Assembly: GCA_021768625.1 (NCBI GenBank)
Contig: JAETUM010000024.1
Span: 1-40,842, forward strand
Direction of reading: 5' to 3'
DNA length: 40,842 bases
Source: Candidatus Stoquefichus sp.
GTDB lineage: Bacteria; Bacillota_I; Bacilli_A; Erysipelotrichales; Coprobacillaceae
Shown here: positions 1 to 7,497 of the stretch, piece after piece
How the letters are laid out: each line of letters opens with the position of its first letter
Numbering within the stretch: the stretch's first letter is position 1
Made by a program: the position numbers and the translations under genes
The notes under the pieces: model-generated
What the model was told of the DNA's origin: nothing
The model's input: the letters and a program-made list of their open reading frames with translations, nothing else
The model's database searches: none

Positions 1-116
1 AACATTACACAAGCAGTTCAACTTTAACTGCATAAAGAAAATGAAGTTGTCTGCTCGACAACTTCAATAAAAACAATTTTAATTATTTCATCTGTCTACT
101 TGACAGGGGCGGTTCA
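1..116. mobile_element. Terminal end of an IS3/IS150-type insertion sequence (cut by window edge)
   Basis: Positions 93-116 read TGTCTACTTGACAGGGG followed by CGGTTCA. This resembles the right end of IS150-subgroup IS3 elements, in which a TGTCTA-type motif precedes a G-rich stretch and a terminal TCA; the reverse complement starts TGAACCGCCCC. Upstream, a short frame at 3-35 ends in HYTSSSTLTA and a stop. It could be the last residues of the transposase, but too little is visible to be sure. A perfect 9-bp inverted repeat (43-51 with 57-65, loop TGCTC) follows this stop and may terminate the transposase transcript. The rest of the element and its other end lie outside the window, so the target duplication cannot be checked. 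Confidence 0.55.
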
Positions 117-147
117 CTATGATAGGGCAACCCCTTTTCCTATATAT

Positions 148-166
148 TTTAAGACTTTATCTTAAA
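148..166 (-). terminator. Weak hairpin downstream of the surface-protein gene
   Basis: TTTAAGA (148-154) and TCTTAAA (160-166) form a 7-bp stem with a 5-nt loop just past the stop codon of the minus-strand gene at 176. Only ATATAT follows in the transcript, not a clean U-run, so it would be a poor intrinsic terminator. The inserted element at 1-116 may have displaced a better one. Nothing else is recognisable in 117-175. Confidence 0.3.
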
Positions 167-175
167 CATCAATTA

Positions 176-3100
176 TTAATCTTCTTTTCTTTTATATGAG
201 AATGCAATGACAGCTATAAATAATGATGCAAATGCTAATGAAGCAAATTCTAAGATTGATGAATCATCACTTGTTCTGACTTTCTTCAATGCAGTTACTT
301 TTTGAATATCATCACCTTGAATATCAATATCAATTTTTCCATCACCATCTTTATCAAGATTGATATCAGCAATTCTATCACCATCTATATCAATATTAAG
401 ATCTGCTTTTCCATCGCCATCTGTATCAATATTAAGATTTGCTTTACCATCACCTGTTGTATCGATATTAAGATTCGCTTTACCATCGCCTGTTATATCA
501 ATGTTAAGATCTGCTTTTCCATCACCATCTGTATCAATGTTAAGATCTGCTTTTCCATCACCATCTGTATCAATATTAAGATCTGGTTTTCCGTCACCAT
601 CTTTATCAATATTAATATTTGGTTTAGTATCACCTAAGTCATTTGGCCACTTATCATCTAAATCATCTGGTTTTCCATCGCCATCTTCATCAACAATATT
701 GATATCTGGCTTTCCATCACCATCTGTGTCAATATTAATATCTGGTTTTCCGTCACCATCTTTATCAATGCTCACGTCTGGTTTGCCATCATCATCTGTA
801 TCTACATTAATATCTGGTTTTCCATCACCATCTTTATCAATATTCACATCTGGATCAATATCTTTTATATTTGGCCATTTATCATCTAAGTCATCTGGTT
901 TCCCATCACCGTCTTTATCAACAATATTGATATCTGGTTTTCCATCGCCATCTTTATCAATATTGATATCTGGATCTCCATCTTTATCTTTATCAATGTT
1001 GATATCTGGTTTTCCATCATCATCTGTATCTACATTAATATCTGGATCCCCATCACCATCTTTATCAATGTTGATATCTGGTTTTCCATCATCATCTGTA
1101 TCGATATTAATGTCTGGCTTTCCATCACCATCTTTATCAATGTTGATATCTGGTTTTCCATCATCATCTTTATCAATGTTCACATCTGGTTTCCCATCAT
1201 CATCTTTATCAATGTTCACATCTGGTTTCCCATCATCATCTGTATCGATATTAATGTCAGGTTTTCCATCATCATCTGTATCGATATTGATATCTGGTTT
1301 TCCATCATCATCTGTATCGATATTGATATCTGGTTTTCCATCATCATCTGTATCGATATTGATATCTGGTTTTCCATCGTCATCCTTATCAATATTGATG
1401 TCTGGCTCTCCATCATCATCTTTATCAATATTGATATCTGGTTTTCCATCATCATCTGTATCGATATTGATATCTGGTTTTCCATCGTCATCTTTATCAA
1501 TGTTCACATCTGGTTTTGGATTATCTTCTGGATCAATACCTGTATCTGGTTTCCCATCACCATCTTTGTCAACTATATTAATATCTGGTTTTCCATCATC
1601 ATCTGTATCAATATTAATATCTGGTTCATTATCACCATCTGTATCAATATTGATATCTGGTTTTCCATCACCATCTTTATCGATATTGATATCTGGTTTT
1701 CCATCGCCATCTGTATCAATATTAACTCTTACAAGATCATATGTAACAGTAAGTGTTGTCTTATAGTTATTAGATTTATCGTAAACAGTTGCTATAATTG
1801 TATATGTTGCTGCTTTAGATACATCAATTTCTTCTACTTCATTTCCATCTTTATCTTTAATAATAAACTCTTCAAGTTCTGTATCTACATGAGTATCTGA
1901 TTTAATATTAATAAAGTCATAACGTTCATTGAACATTTCTTTAAATTCATCTTTTGATACAATCTTTGGTTCTGAAGATACAGAATTTGTAATTGAATCT
2001 TTAGCATATCCATGAAGAATCTTAATATCTCCTTCTCCATCCTCAACTTCATAGTCATCAGGAACAATTGGATGATCCTCTTCTCCACCTGGTTTTGGTG
2101 TAGGAGGAGTTGCAAATGGGAATTCCTCTGGTGAAGTTTCTTCGACAATTGTTGCACGTTTTTCTGCTAAGTTATAGTTTGTTCCACCTAAATATTGTGC
2201 CTCCACTTGGAATGTTCCATCTGAAAGTTCGGGTATAGGATATTTTTTCAATTCTTCTTCATTTGTAAAGTCTATAAATAGGCGTGCAGTTGAATGTGCA
2301 TATTCATCGCTTCCTTCACTAGGTTGCGTAACTTCTTCAACATTAACTGGATTACCTACTTTAACACCATTAATATAAAATTGTACTTTTCCATCTGGTG
2401 CTGCACATGTCTTTGCTTCACCATCCCCTGGGAATACATTAGCAGTTAGTGTTATCGTTGCAAATTTAGTATGTTCATCATTTTGCCATGTTGATTCAGC
2501 CTTCAAATTTGTAATTTGGCTACTTGCTGGCGAAATAATTGACTCTAATGTTGTTTGATGTCCCCAGAAAGATTGATTAAATACTTCATCATCTTTAAAT
2601 TCATCATAGTTAACTGTAATTGTATATGTACCAGTTGTACTGATTTCACCTTTTGTACTTTCATCAGATGTTGCATTTCCAAACCAGTCTTTAATACGTA
2701 CTGATGAGAAGCCTAACTTATCTTCTTGATCAATTTTTTCATTCTTAGGCTCAGGTATGTCAATGTCTTGAGCTACAATTTCTTTAGCAAGAATGTCCAT
2801 ATCCCATCCAAGCCCATCATAAGTTTTATACAAGTATCCTTTAAGAGTATCAGAGAATTTATCTGTATCTACATTAAATGTTACCCATCTCTTTGTTGTA
2901 TCTCCAGTTCCTACTGAAGGTAATGAGAACGGATATTCTGCTTTAATAAGTGTTCCATCAGGTTTCATTAGTGTAACATTTGAAATACTTACACTCTTTC
3001 CTATTGAAGAAGTTGGTAACCAGAAATAAAGTGTTTGATCTTCTGCAACTTTATTTGCTAAACCATAATTAATGAAGTTACCAGCAGTATCAGATAATGG

Positions 3101-4483
3101 TTTACCATCAACTGTAACTGTAAAATCATAAATTCTATCTCCAACTTCTACATCTTCCATAGATCCAATAGCAATTTTAACCATTGTAAGGTTTGTACCA
3201 TCTGCACTAACTACTGAAGCACCAGTAATACCAGCTCCACCACTAGCACTAGCATTAGCACTATTTGTTGGATAGAATGAACCTCCTGTTACAATAACGT
3301 CTGCTTTTTGAGCTCCAACTCCATACCATCCAGATGAAGTTGCTTGTGGTAATAATGTTCCACCTGTAATTGTGATTTTATGAGATGCTCCAGATGTTCC
3401 ATGTCCTATATTATCTTTTTGTGAACATGCTCCGCCAAAAGCATTACCATGATCACGCCCAGTAGCTTTGACATATCCACCGTTAATTGTGATATCTCCT
3501 GTTGCAGTTGAACTATGTCCTACTCCTGCAACATCACCTGCATGCCAACCACCGCCAATTCCTGAACCATGGTAACTTGCATTGGCTTCAATCTCTCCAC
3601 CATTAATGATGATACCTCCACCATCAAGAAGACATCCAGCTCCACCATATGAACTTCCACCAATTCCAGAGCCACCACTCCAATTTTGGTTATTTCCATA
3701 AGGTGCAGAAGATATAATTTTACCACCATTAATAATAATAGCACCACTACTCTGCCCTGCTGCAGTACTACTTGTCGTTGCTTGACCACCAATTCCAGCA
3801 CTATAATATCCACCATAAACTGTTAAAGTTCCTGGATTATCACTATCCATTAGCCATGATGGTTTTTGAATGCCATTTTCATCTGTTTCTCCAACAATAC
3901 GTCCACCTTCAACATCTGCCCAGTTTCTTACGCCATCATCAATGATTAACTTTCCACCATAACATACATGAATACCTGCATGAGTTCCTGTTCCAGCATT
4001 CAATGTATTATTGCTGCCATCAGCAATAGTCAAATGTAATGTTGTAGGATCAGCGACTGTATTAGCTATAATATCAATAGGTGCAGCAGTTGTATTTGTA
4101 ATACTTACATTATTTAAAGTTATATCTGCTTTTGTTCCTTTTGTTATAGCAAGTGAACCTGTTGTTGTTGTTCCAGTAACAGTCACTGGTTTATTCGTAT
4201 TAATATAAAGAATTTTTCCACTTGAATAAACATCAAAATCTGCTGTTGTTCCATAAGTTAATGCACTACCATCATTTGTTGTCACCGTTAAGTTCTCAAA
4301 TGTACAAGATGCACTTCCATCAGCAAGAGGTTGTACATTATTTTCTTGTTTTGCATTTTCAGTTATTCCTTTTGTTGTTCCAAGATTATTCTCTTCTGCA
4401 TTGACAGAAAGAACATTTCCAAATGTAGAAACTAAAAGAAATGCACTGATTGTTAAAGCTGTTACTTTTCTTTGCTTTTTCAT
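176..4483 (-). CDS. Large secreted surface protein with glycine-rich N-terminal domain, Ig-like domains and about 36 Asp-rich tandem repeats
   Basis: This 1435-residue protein starts with a signal peptide (residues 1-30, ending VNAEE). Residues about 60-445 are Gly/Asn-rich with recurring INGG and GSGIGG motifs, as in Firmicutes carbohydrate-binding/beta-helix adhesin domains. Immunoglobulin-like beta domains follow to about residue 915. Residues about 919-1390 hold some 36 copies of a 12-residue unit, typically NIDTDDDGKPDI, with Asp at alternating positions as in thrombospondin-type-3 or EF-hand-like Ca2+ loops. Two linkers contain DDLDDKWPN. The tail has VRTSD, a hydrophobic segment and KRKED, a sortase-type signal without LPXTG. 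AAGGAGAAGAA lies just before the ATG. A role as a Ca2+-stiffened stalk presenting an adhesin head is inferred; the ligand is unknown. The inserted element lies 60 bp past its stop. Confidence 0.8.
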   Translation of the reverse strand: MKKQRKVTALTISAFLLVSTFGNVLSVNAEENNLGTTKGITENAKQENNVQPLADGSASCTFENLTVTTNDGSALTYGTTADFDVYSSGKILYINTNKPVTVTGTTTTGSLAITKGTKADITLNNVSITNTTAAPIDIIANTVADPTTLHLTIADGSNNTLNAGTGTHAGIHVCYGGKLIIDDGVRNWADVEGGRIVGETDENGIQKPSWLMDSDNPGTLTVYGGYYSAGIGGQATTSSTAAGQSSGAIIINGGKIISSAPYGNNQNWSGGSGIGGSSYGGAGCLLDGGGIIINGGEIEANASYHGSGIGGGWHAGDVAGVGHSSTATGDITINGGYVKATGRDHGNAFGGACSQKDNIGHGTSGASHKITITGGTLLPQATSSGWYGVGAQKADVIVTGGSFYPTNSANASASGGAGITGASVVSADGTNLTMVKIAIGSMEDVEVGDRIYDFTVTVDGKPLSDTAGNFINYGLANKVAEDQTLYFWLPTSSIGKSVSISNVTLMKPDGTLIKAEYPFSLPSVGTGDTTKRWVTFNVDTDKFSDTLKGYLYKTYDGLGWDMDILAKEIVAQDIDIPEPKNEKIDQEDKLGFSSVRIKDWFGNATSDESTKGEISTTGTYTITVNYDEFKDDEVFNQSFWGHQTTLESIISPASSQITNLKAESTWQNDEHTKFATITLTANVFPGDGEAKTCAAPDGKVQFYINGVKVGNPVNVEEVTQPSEGSDEYAHSTARLFIDFTNEEELKKYPIPELSDGTFQVEAQYLGGTNYNLAEKRATIVEETSPEEFPFATPPTPKPGGEEDHPIVPDDYEVEDGEGDIKILHGYAKDSITNSVSSEPKIVSKDEFKEMFNERYDFINIKSDTHVDTELEEFIIKDKDGNEVEEIDVSKAATYTIIATVYDKSNNYKTTLTVTYDLVRVNIDTDGDGKPDINIDKDGDGKPDINIDTDGDNEPDINIDTDDDGKPDINIVDKDGDGKPDTGIDPEDNPKPDVNIDKDDDGKPDINIDTDDDGKPDINIDKDDDGEPDINIDKDDDGKPDINIDTDDDGKPDINIDTDDDGKPDINIDTDDDGKPDINIDTDDDGKPDVNIDKDDDGKPDVNIDKDDDGKPDINIDKDGDGKPDINIDTDDDGKPDINIDKDGDGDPDINVDTDDDGKPDINIDKDKDGDPDINIDKDGDGKPDINIVDKDGDGKPDDLDDKWPNIKDIDPDVNIDKDGDGKPDINVDTDDDGKPDVSIDKDGDGKPDINIDTDGDGKPDINIVDEDGDGKPDDLDDKWPNDLGDTKPNINIDKDGDGKPDLNIDTDGDGKADLNIDTDGDGKADLNIDITGDGKANLNIDTTGDGKANLNIDTDGDGKADLNIDIDGDRIADINLDKDGDGKIDIDIQGDDIQKVTALKKVRTSDDSSILEFASLAFASLFIAVIAFSYKRKED
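312..1729 (-). repeat. 36-bp tandem coding repeat array
   Basis: About 1.4 kb of tandem repeats with a 36-bp period encode the Asp-rich units of the surface protein. Central units (about 1080-1500) are nearly identical at DNA level. Units near the 3' end of the gene (about 312-600) have diverged to GKADL and GKANL forms. Two longer units carry a DDLDDKWPN insert near 640-670 and 860-890. Such near-identity predicts copy-number change by slippage and possible assembly collapse. Confidence 0.95.
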
Positions 4484-4522
4484 TTTCTTCTCCTTTCATT
4501 AATATATTTACTTTACTAATTG

Positions 4523-4577
4523 GGGAATAGAATATCAATCAAAGTGGTCTGATTGTTTCCCTTTATATACCTTGAGG
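4523..4577 (-). promoter_or_regulatory. Structured 5' leader of the surface-protein gene
   Basis: In transcript sense, GGGAA (4561-4557) pairs with TTCCC (4527-4523), and inside it CAATCA (4555-4550) pairs with TGATTG (4541-4536) around GACCACTT. Just upstream, CCTCAA (4577-4572) can pair with TTGAGG (4615-4610), and GGTATA (4571-4566) with TATACC (4609-4604). The order a-b-a'-b' is that of a pseudoknot. No known riboswitch class was recognised. GGTATACC at 4604-4611 is also a DNA palindrome next to the -10 box, so an operator is an alternative reading. Confidence 0.4.
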
Positions 4578-4619
4578 ATTAGTTTTAAATCTTACGATTT
4601 ATCGGTATACCTCAATATA

Positions 4620-4649
4620 ATTTTATTCCTCTTTTAACAATGTTGTCAA
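4620..4649 (-). promoter_or_regulatory. Sigma-A promoter of the surface-protein gene
   Basis: TTGACA (4649-4644), an 18-bp spacer and TAAAAT (4625-4620) on the minus strand. The predicted transcript starts near 4613, giving a leader of about 130 nt. The 4650-4779 stretch further upstream is AT-rich with no gene seen. Confidence 0.65.
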
Positions 4650-4779
4650 TATATTCACATAAATATTTTGTAGATTTATAAAACACTTTTTAGAATAATC
4701 ACAATATTAATTAGAAAATTTATAAAACAAGGATAAAACCATACATTTGCGTTAATTATTTACCAATTTTTACTTTTAT

Positions 4780-4814
4780 AAAAAAAGAATAGATATTTTT
4801 TCAATTATCTATTC
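4780..4814 (-). terminator. Intrinsic terminator of the formate/nitrite transporter gene
   Basis: A perfect 9-bp stem, GAATAGATA with TATCTATTC (4814-4806 and 4795-4787 in transcript order), is followed by seven U residues. It lies 12 bp past the stop codon. Confidence 0.9.
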
Positions 4815-4826
4815 ACTAACTATCTC

Positions 4827-5612
4827 TTAAGATTTTATCTTTTTGCTTTCTGATCGAGGTGCCCTAAATTCTATATAAATTGGCACAGCCAATAATAGAC
4901 TTCCACCTATAATATTACCTATCGTAGAAATTAACATATGTAATGGCAACATTGTCCAATCAATAGATGTTCCTAATTGTGTAACACCCATTGTAAAAAT
5001 TCCCATATTCGCAACACAGTGTTCAAACCCAGGCAAAACAAATGCCATAACAAAAACCATAATAACAATCAATCTTGCAGTTTCATCTTTAATCTTAATT
5101 CCAGAATATGCAGCTATGCATACTATAAAGTTACATAAAATACCCTTAATTAATAAATCTAATACATTAAAATTTAATTTTGCATTCATCAGCGTTTGTA
5201 AATAAGGCTTAAGTATCTCTGATTGTGCACCACTTTTAATAAATAAGAAACATATCAATGCAATACCTACAAAATTTCCTAAATAACAAACAATCCACAT
5301 AGGAATGATATCTTTAACCTTTAATTCTCCCTTTAATACAGGCATAATTGTTACAAAACAATTTCCTGTAAAAAGTTCTGCTCCTAAATAAACAATAGCA
5401 ACTAATCCAATACCAAACGTTGCTGCAACAGCAATTTTAGCAACAACTCCATGATCTTGCAAAAGAGCTCCTAAAGTATATGACAAAATAGCAGCTGCTC
5501 CCAGATATGCTCCAGCCATAAAAGACCTTGCAAAAAATCTAAGTGGGTCAGTTTTCATAATGTTATACTTAACTCTTCCTAACTTACTCAATACCTCAAT
5601 ATCACTAAACAT
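4827..5612 (-). CDS. Formate/nitrite transporter (FNT) family channel
   Basis: This 261-residue integral membrane protein has the FNT layout of six hydrophobic helices. Family hallmarks are the GAELFTGN loop (residues 77-84), the related GILCNFIVC segment in the second half, and the pore motif GFEHCVANM with its central His198. FNT channels pass small monocarboxylates such as formate, or nitrite or hydrosulfide, across the cytoplasmic membrane, often with protons. In a fermentative anaerobe formate is the likeliest substrate, but sequence alone does not separate FocA from NirC types. AAGGGGAG precedes the ATG. No pyruvate formate-lyase or nitrite reductase gene is nearby. It has its own promoter and a strong terminator, so it is probably monocistronic. 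Confidence 0.9.
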   Translation of the reverse strand: MFSDIEVLSKLGRVKYNIMKTDPLRFFARSFMAGAYLGAAAILSYTLGALLQDHGVVAKIAVAATFGIGLVAIVYLGAELFTGNCFVTIMPVLKGELKVKDIIPMWIVCYLGNFVGIALICFLFIKSGAQSEILKPYLQTLMNAKLNFNVLDLLIKGILCNFIVCIAAYSGIKIKDETARLIVIMVFVMAFVLPGFEHCVANMGIFTMGVTQLGTSIDWTMLPLHMLISTIGNIIGGSLLLAVPIYIEFRAPRSESKKIKS

Positions 5613-5636
5613 ATAATCTCCCCTTAAACTAACTTC

Positions 5637-5665
5637 ATTATATAAGATGCTTTATGAAAAGGCAA
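5637..5665 (-). promoter_or_regulatory. Promoter of the FNT transporter gene
   Basis: TTGCCT (5665-5660), a 17-bp spacer and TATAAT (5642-5637) on the minus strand, between the acetyltransferase stop codon and the transporter start. Confidence 0.6.
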
Positions 5666-5671
5666 AACTTT

Positions 5672-6349
5672 TTAATCAAATAACCAGTAAGACAAATGCT
5701 TAGAAAGTTTTAATCCTAATTTCTTTTGTAAGGATAATGAAGGTAAATTATGATCAATCACTTGACAAAATGGAACCCATCCTTGATCAATAAAATAATT
5801 AATCAAATAACCCTCTAACAAATATCCATAACCTTTTCTTTGGTACCCATCACGAACTTCTAAAATACCCATACTTCCCTCATCATGTATTCCAATAAAA
5901 CCAGCAAGTTCATTTTTTTCAAATAATCCCCATAAATGTCCTCTTGCGATAATGCTTTCTAAATGCTCCACATCTTCACTATGTTCATAATACTTTTTAA
6001 TAAATGGAAGATGTTCTAATGTTAAGTTTTTTATACAAACATTTTGAGGAAAAACAATATCTATCTTTTTTTCACTAGTATAAACAGCTTGATAACAAGC
6101 AAATTGATAAGTTTTATGATACTTATTCACTAATATATCTCTTATCTCTTGAGATTTAACATCTATAAGTTGATATCTATTCAACGAATATTTTTCATAT
6201 ATCTCTATAAAGTGTTCAACATTATCCATTGAAATCATAAAAACATCACTTCTTAATTCATGAACAATCATCCCATCGTCCCCACTATATATCATATCAA
6301 CATGCCCTAATCTTATAGGTTCTTCTATATCTATCATTTCTATATTCAT
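5672..6349 (-). CDS. GNAT-family N-acetyltransferase
   Basis: A 225-residue cytoplasmic protein whose C-terminal half is a GNAT fold. GHLWGLFEKNELAGFIGIHDEG forms the beta strands and LEVRDGYQRKGYGYLLEGYL contains the acetyl-CoA-binding Q/R-x-x-G-x-G/A motif as QRKGYG, followed by NLPSLSLQKKLGLK, the usual helix and strand near the end. The N-terminal half lacks the motif and probably contributes to substrate binding. The acceptor is unknown. A TTGATG-16-TATAAT promoter lies just upstream. No terminator is obvious before the downstream FNT gene, so some read-through is possible, but the functions show no evident link. Confidence 0.8.
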   Translation of the reverse strand: MNIEMIDIEEPIRLGHVDMIYSGDDGMIVHELRSDVFMISMDNVEHFIEIYEKYSLNRYQLIDVKSQEIRDILVNKYHKTYQFACYQAVYTSEKKIDIVFPQNVCIKNLTLEHLPFIKKYYEHSEDVEHLESIIARGHLWGLFEKNELAGFIGIHDEGSMGILEVRDGYQRKGYGYLLEGYLINYFIDQGWVPFCQVIDHNLPSLSLQKKLGLKLSKHLSYWLFD

Positions 6350-6370
6350 ATTCTTCTCATCCTCTCTCTT

Positions 6371-6398
6371 ATTATAACAAATATTCTTTATACATCAA
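6371..6398 (-). promoter_or_regulatory. Promoter of the GNAT acetyltransferase gene
   Basis: TTGATG (6398-6393), a 16-bp spacer and TATAAT (6376-6371) on the minus strand. A separate TATAAT at 6447-6452 on the plus strand, without a clear -35, may serve the divergent phosphatase gene. Confidence 0.5.
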
Positions 6399-6470
6399 AA
6401 AGACGTTTCTAAATGAGAAATTTTCTATTTCTTTTTATTTTTATTTTATAATGGATAAGAGGTGATGAAA

Positions 6471-7229
6471 ATGAATTTACTGGCAAGTGATTTTGATAAT
6501 ACATTATTATTTGATAATAAAATGAAGGAAAGAGATGTCAAAGCTATTAAACAGTTTCAAGAAAATGGGCATCTTTTTGGATTGTGTACTGGTCGTTCTT
6601 TAGAGGGAGTTATGACTCCTACACTTCCTTATGATATACAATATGATTTTTATATTCTATTAAGTGGTGCCCTTATATTAAATAAGGATAAAGATATTAT
6701 TTTAGAAAAGAAAATACCTATGCCTATAGCATTAGATATTGTTCACTTTTTAGATGGTATAGATGCATCAATTGTTTACCATGATCAGATGTATAAAGTC
6801 TTTAAAGAAAAAGATGATAGTCATCGTGGTACTTATCTACATTCTTTTGAAGAACTTAACACTAACTTTATTAATGCTCTTTCTTTCCACTTTCAAGATA
6901 ATGAACTTGACTTAGCCAAACAAGCTACAGATACAATCAACAAAAAATACGGTGACTATATTGAGGCTTACCAAAATAATCAACATATTGATTTGGTTGC
7001 TAAGGGATGTTCTAAAGGGAATGGAATAAAAATTATACAAGATTATTTTCAATTAAAGGATTCTCAAGTTCATGTTATTGGTGATTCATGGAATGATCTT
7101 CCCATGTTAGATGTTGTTGAAAAGAGTTATACTTTTACATATGCCCATGAGGACGTTCAACAACATGCTCAAACAATTGTAGAAACCCTTGCTGATTGTA
7201 TTGAGGATATAGAAAATCTATGTAAATAA
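6471..7229 (+). CDS. HAD-superfamily Cof-type sugar-phosphate/nucleotide phosphatase
   Basis: The protein (252 residues from the chosen start) has the HAD motifs in order: MNLLASDFDNTLL with the nucleophile Asp in DFDNT, LCTGRS (motif II), SKGNGI with the motif III Lys, and VIGDSWNDLPML (motif IV, Mg2+-binding Asp pair). The large insert between motifs II and III is the C2 cap of the Cof/YidA subfamily, which hydrolyses sugar phosphates, FMN or similar metabolites. ATG 6471 is preferred because AGGTGA lies 5 nt before it; the GTG at 6462 and ATG at 6465 lie inside or against that ribosome site. The substrate cannot be read from sequence. Confidence 0.88.
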   Translation: MNLLASDFDNTLLFDNKMKERDVKAIKQFQENGHLFGLCTGRSLEGVMTPTLPYDIQYDFYILLSGALILNKDKDIILEKKIPMPIALDIVHFLDGIDASIVYHDQMYKVFKEKDDSHRGTYLHSFEELNTNFINALSFHFQDNELDLAKQATDTINKKYGDYIEAYQNNQHIDLVAKGCSKGNGIKIIQDYFQLKDSQVHVIGDSWNDLPMLDVVEKSYTFTYAHEDVQQHAQTIVETLADCIEDIENLCK

Positions 7230-7301
7230 TCATCATTTATTTATATATTTCTAAAAGATAATTCTTTCTTTTGTCTTTTTACAAAAAATATGATAAAAAA
7301 A

Positions 7302-7330
7302 TTGACAAACATATATAAAGATGATATTAT
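7302..7330 (+). promoter_or_regulatory. Promoter of the hom-lysC-asd operon
   Basis: TTGACA (7302-7307), exactly 17 bp, then TATTAT (7325-7330). Transcription should begin near 7337, about 160 nt before the hom start codon, so the leader peptide and terminator are both in the transcript. Position 7230-7300 holds nothing recognisable beyond a weak A/T hairpin. Confidence 0.85.
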
Positions 7331-7360
7331 TTCTAAAATAATAAAAAGGAGGACAATCTC

Positions 7361-7438
7361 ATGATAAAAACCATTAACATTTCCATATCTATGATTAAAG
7401 ATGAGAAAATGTTAAGAAGAGACTGTCTTATTTTATAA
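7361..7438 (+). CDS. Ile-rich leader peptide of the hom-lysC-asd operon
   Basis: A 25-codon frame starts MIKTINISISMIKDEK, with five Ile and one Thr in the first twelve residues, and stops 18 nt before the terminator stem. AAGGAGG at 7346-7352 sits 8 nt before the ATG, as good as for any real gene here. The Ile/Thr codons lie over the 5' arm (7374-7382, TTAACATTT) of a perfect 9-bp stem whose 3' arm is 7407-7415. This is the arrangement of ribosome-mediated attenuators such as the enterobacterial thr leader, which senses Thr and Ile. Ile is made from Thr, downstream of hom. The function is inferred from position; the peptide itself probably has none. Confidence 0.7.
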   Translation: MIKTINISISMIKDEKMLRRDCLIL

Positions 7439-7456
7439 CAACTATAAAGAAGAAAG

Positions 7457-7484
7457 CCTCATAATTATGAGGTTTTTATTTTTT
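7457..7484 (+). terminator. Attenuator terminator before hom
   Basis: CCTCAT-AATT-ATGAGG (7457-7472) is a perfect hairpin followed by TTTTTATTTTTT, ending 13 nt before the hom ATG. A terminator between a promoter and the first gene, with a translated leader upstream, implies conditional termination. A weaker A/U hairpin (7431-7449) overlaps the leader stop codon. The only antiterminator pairing I can see is short: ATGAG (7401-7405) with CTCAT (7458-7462). Confidence 0.85.
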
Positions 7485-7497
7485 AAGGGGGAAATAT

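Noticed and set aside
302-1766. Long open frames on the plus strand (302-637, 360-1766) and another minus frame at 1216-1500 across the repeats.
   Set aside because: They exist only because a 36-bp period has no stops in several frames. Their proteins are low-complexity (SGFPSPS and the like), no ribosome site precedes them, and the minus-strand adhesin frame explains the region.
2726-4404. Several short frames on both strands within the adhesin gene.
   Set aside because: No ribosome sites and biased composition typical of the wrong frame of a Gly/Thr-rich coding sequence.
4484-4649. c-di-GMP-I or -II riboswitch before the adhesin.
   Set aside because: The conserved GCAAACC-type cores are missing, so only an unnamed structured leader is reported.
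7361-7497. T-box or SAM/lysine riboswitch as the leader of hom.
   Set aside because: No T-box AGGGTGGNACCGCG motif and no riboswitch core was found. The leader is only about 160 nt and is mostly a translated peptide plus one terminator.
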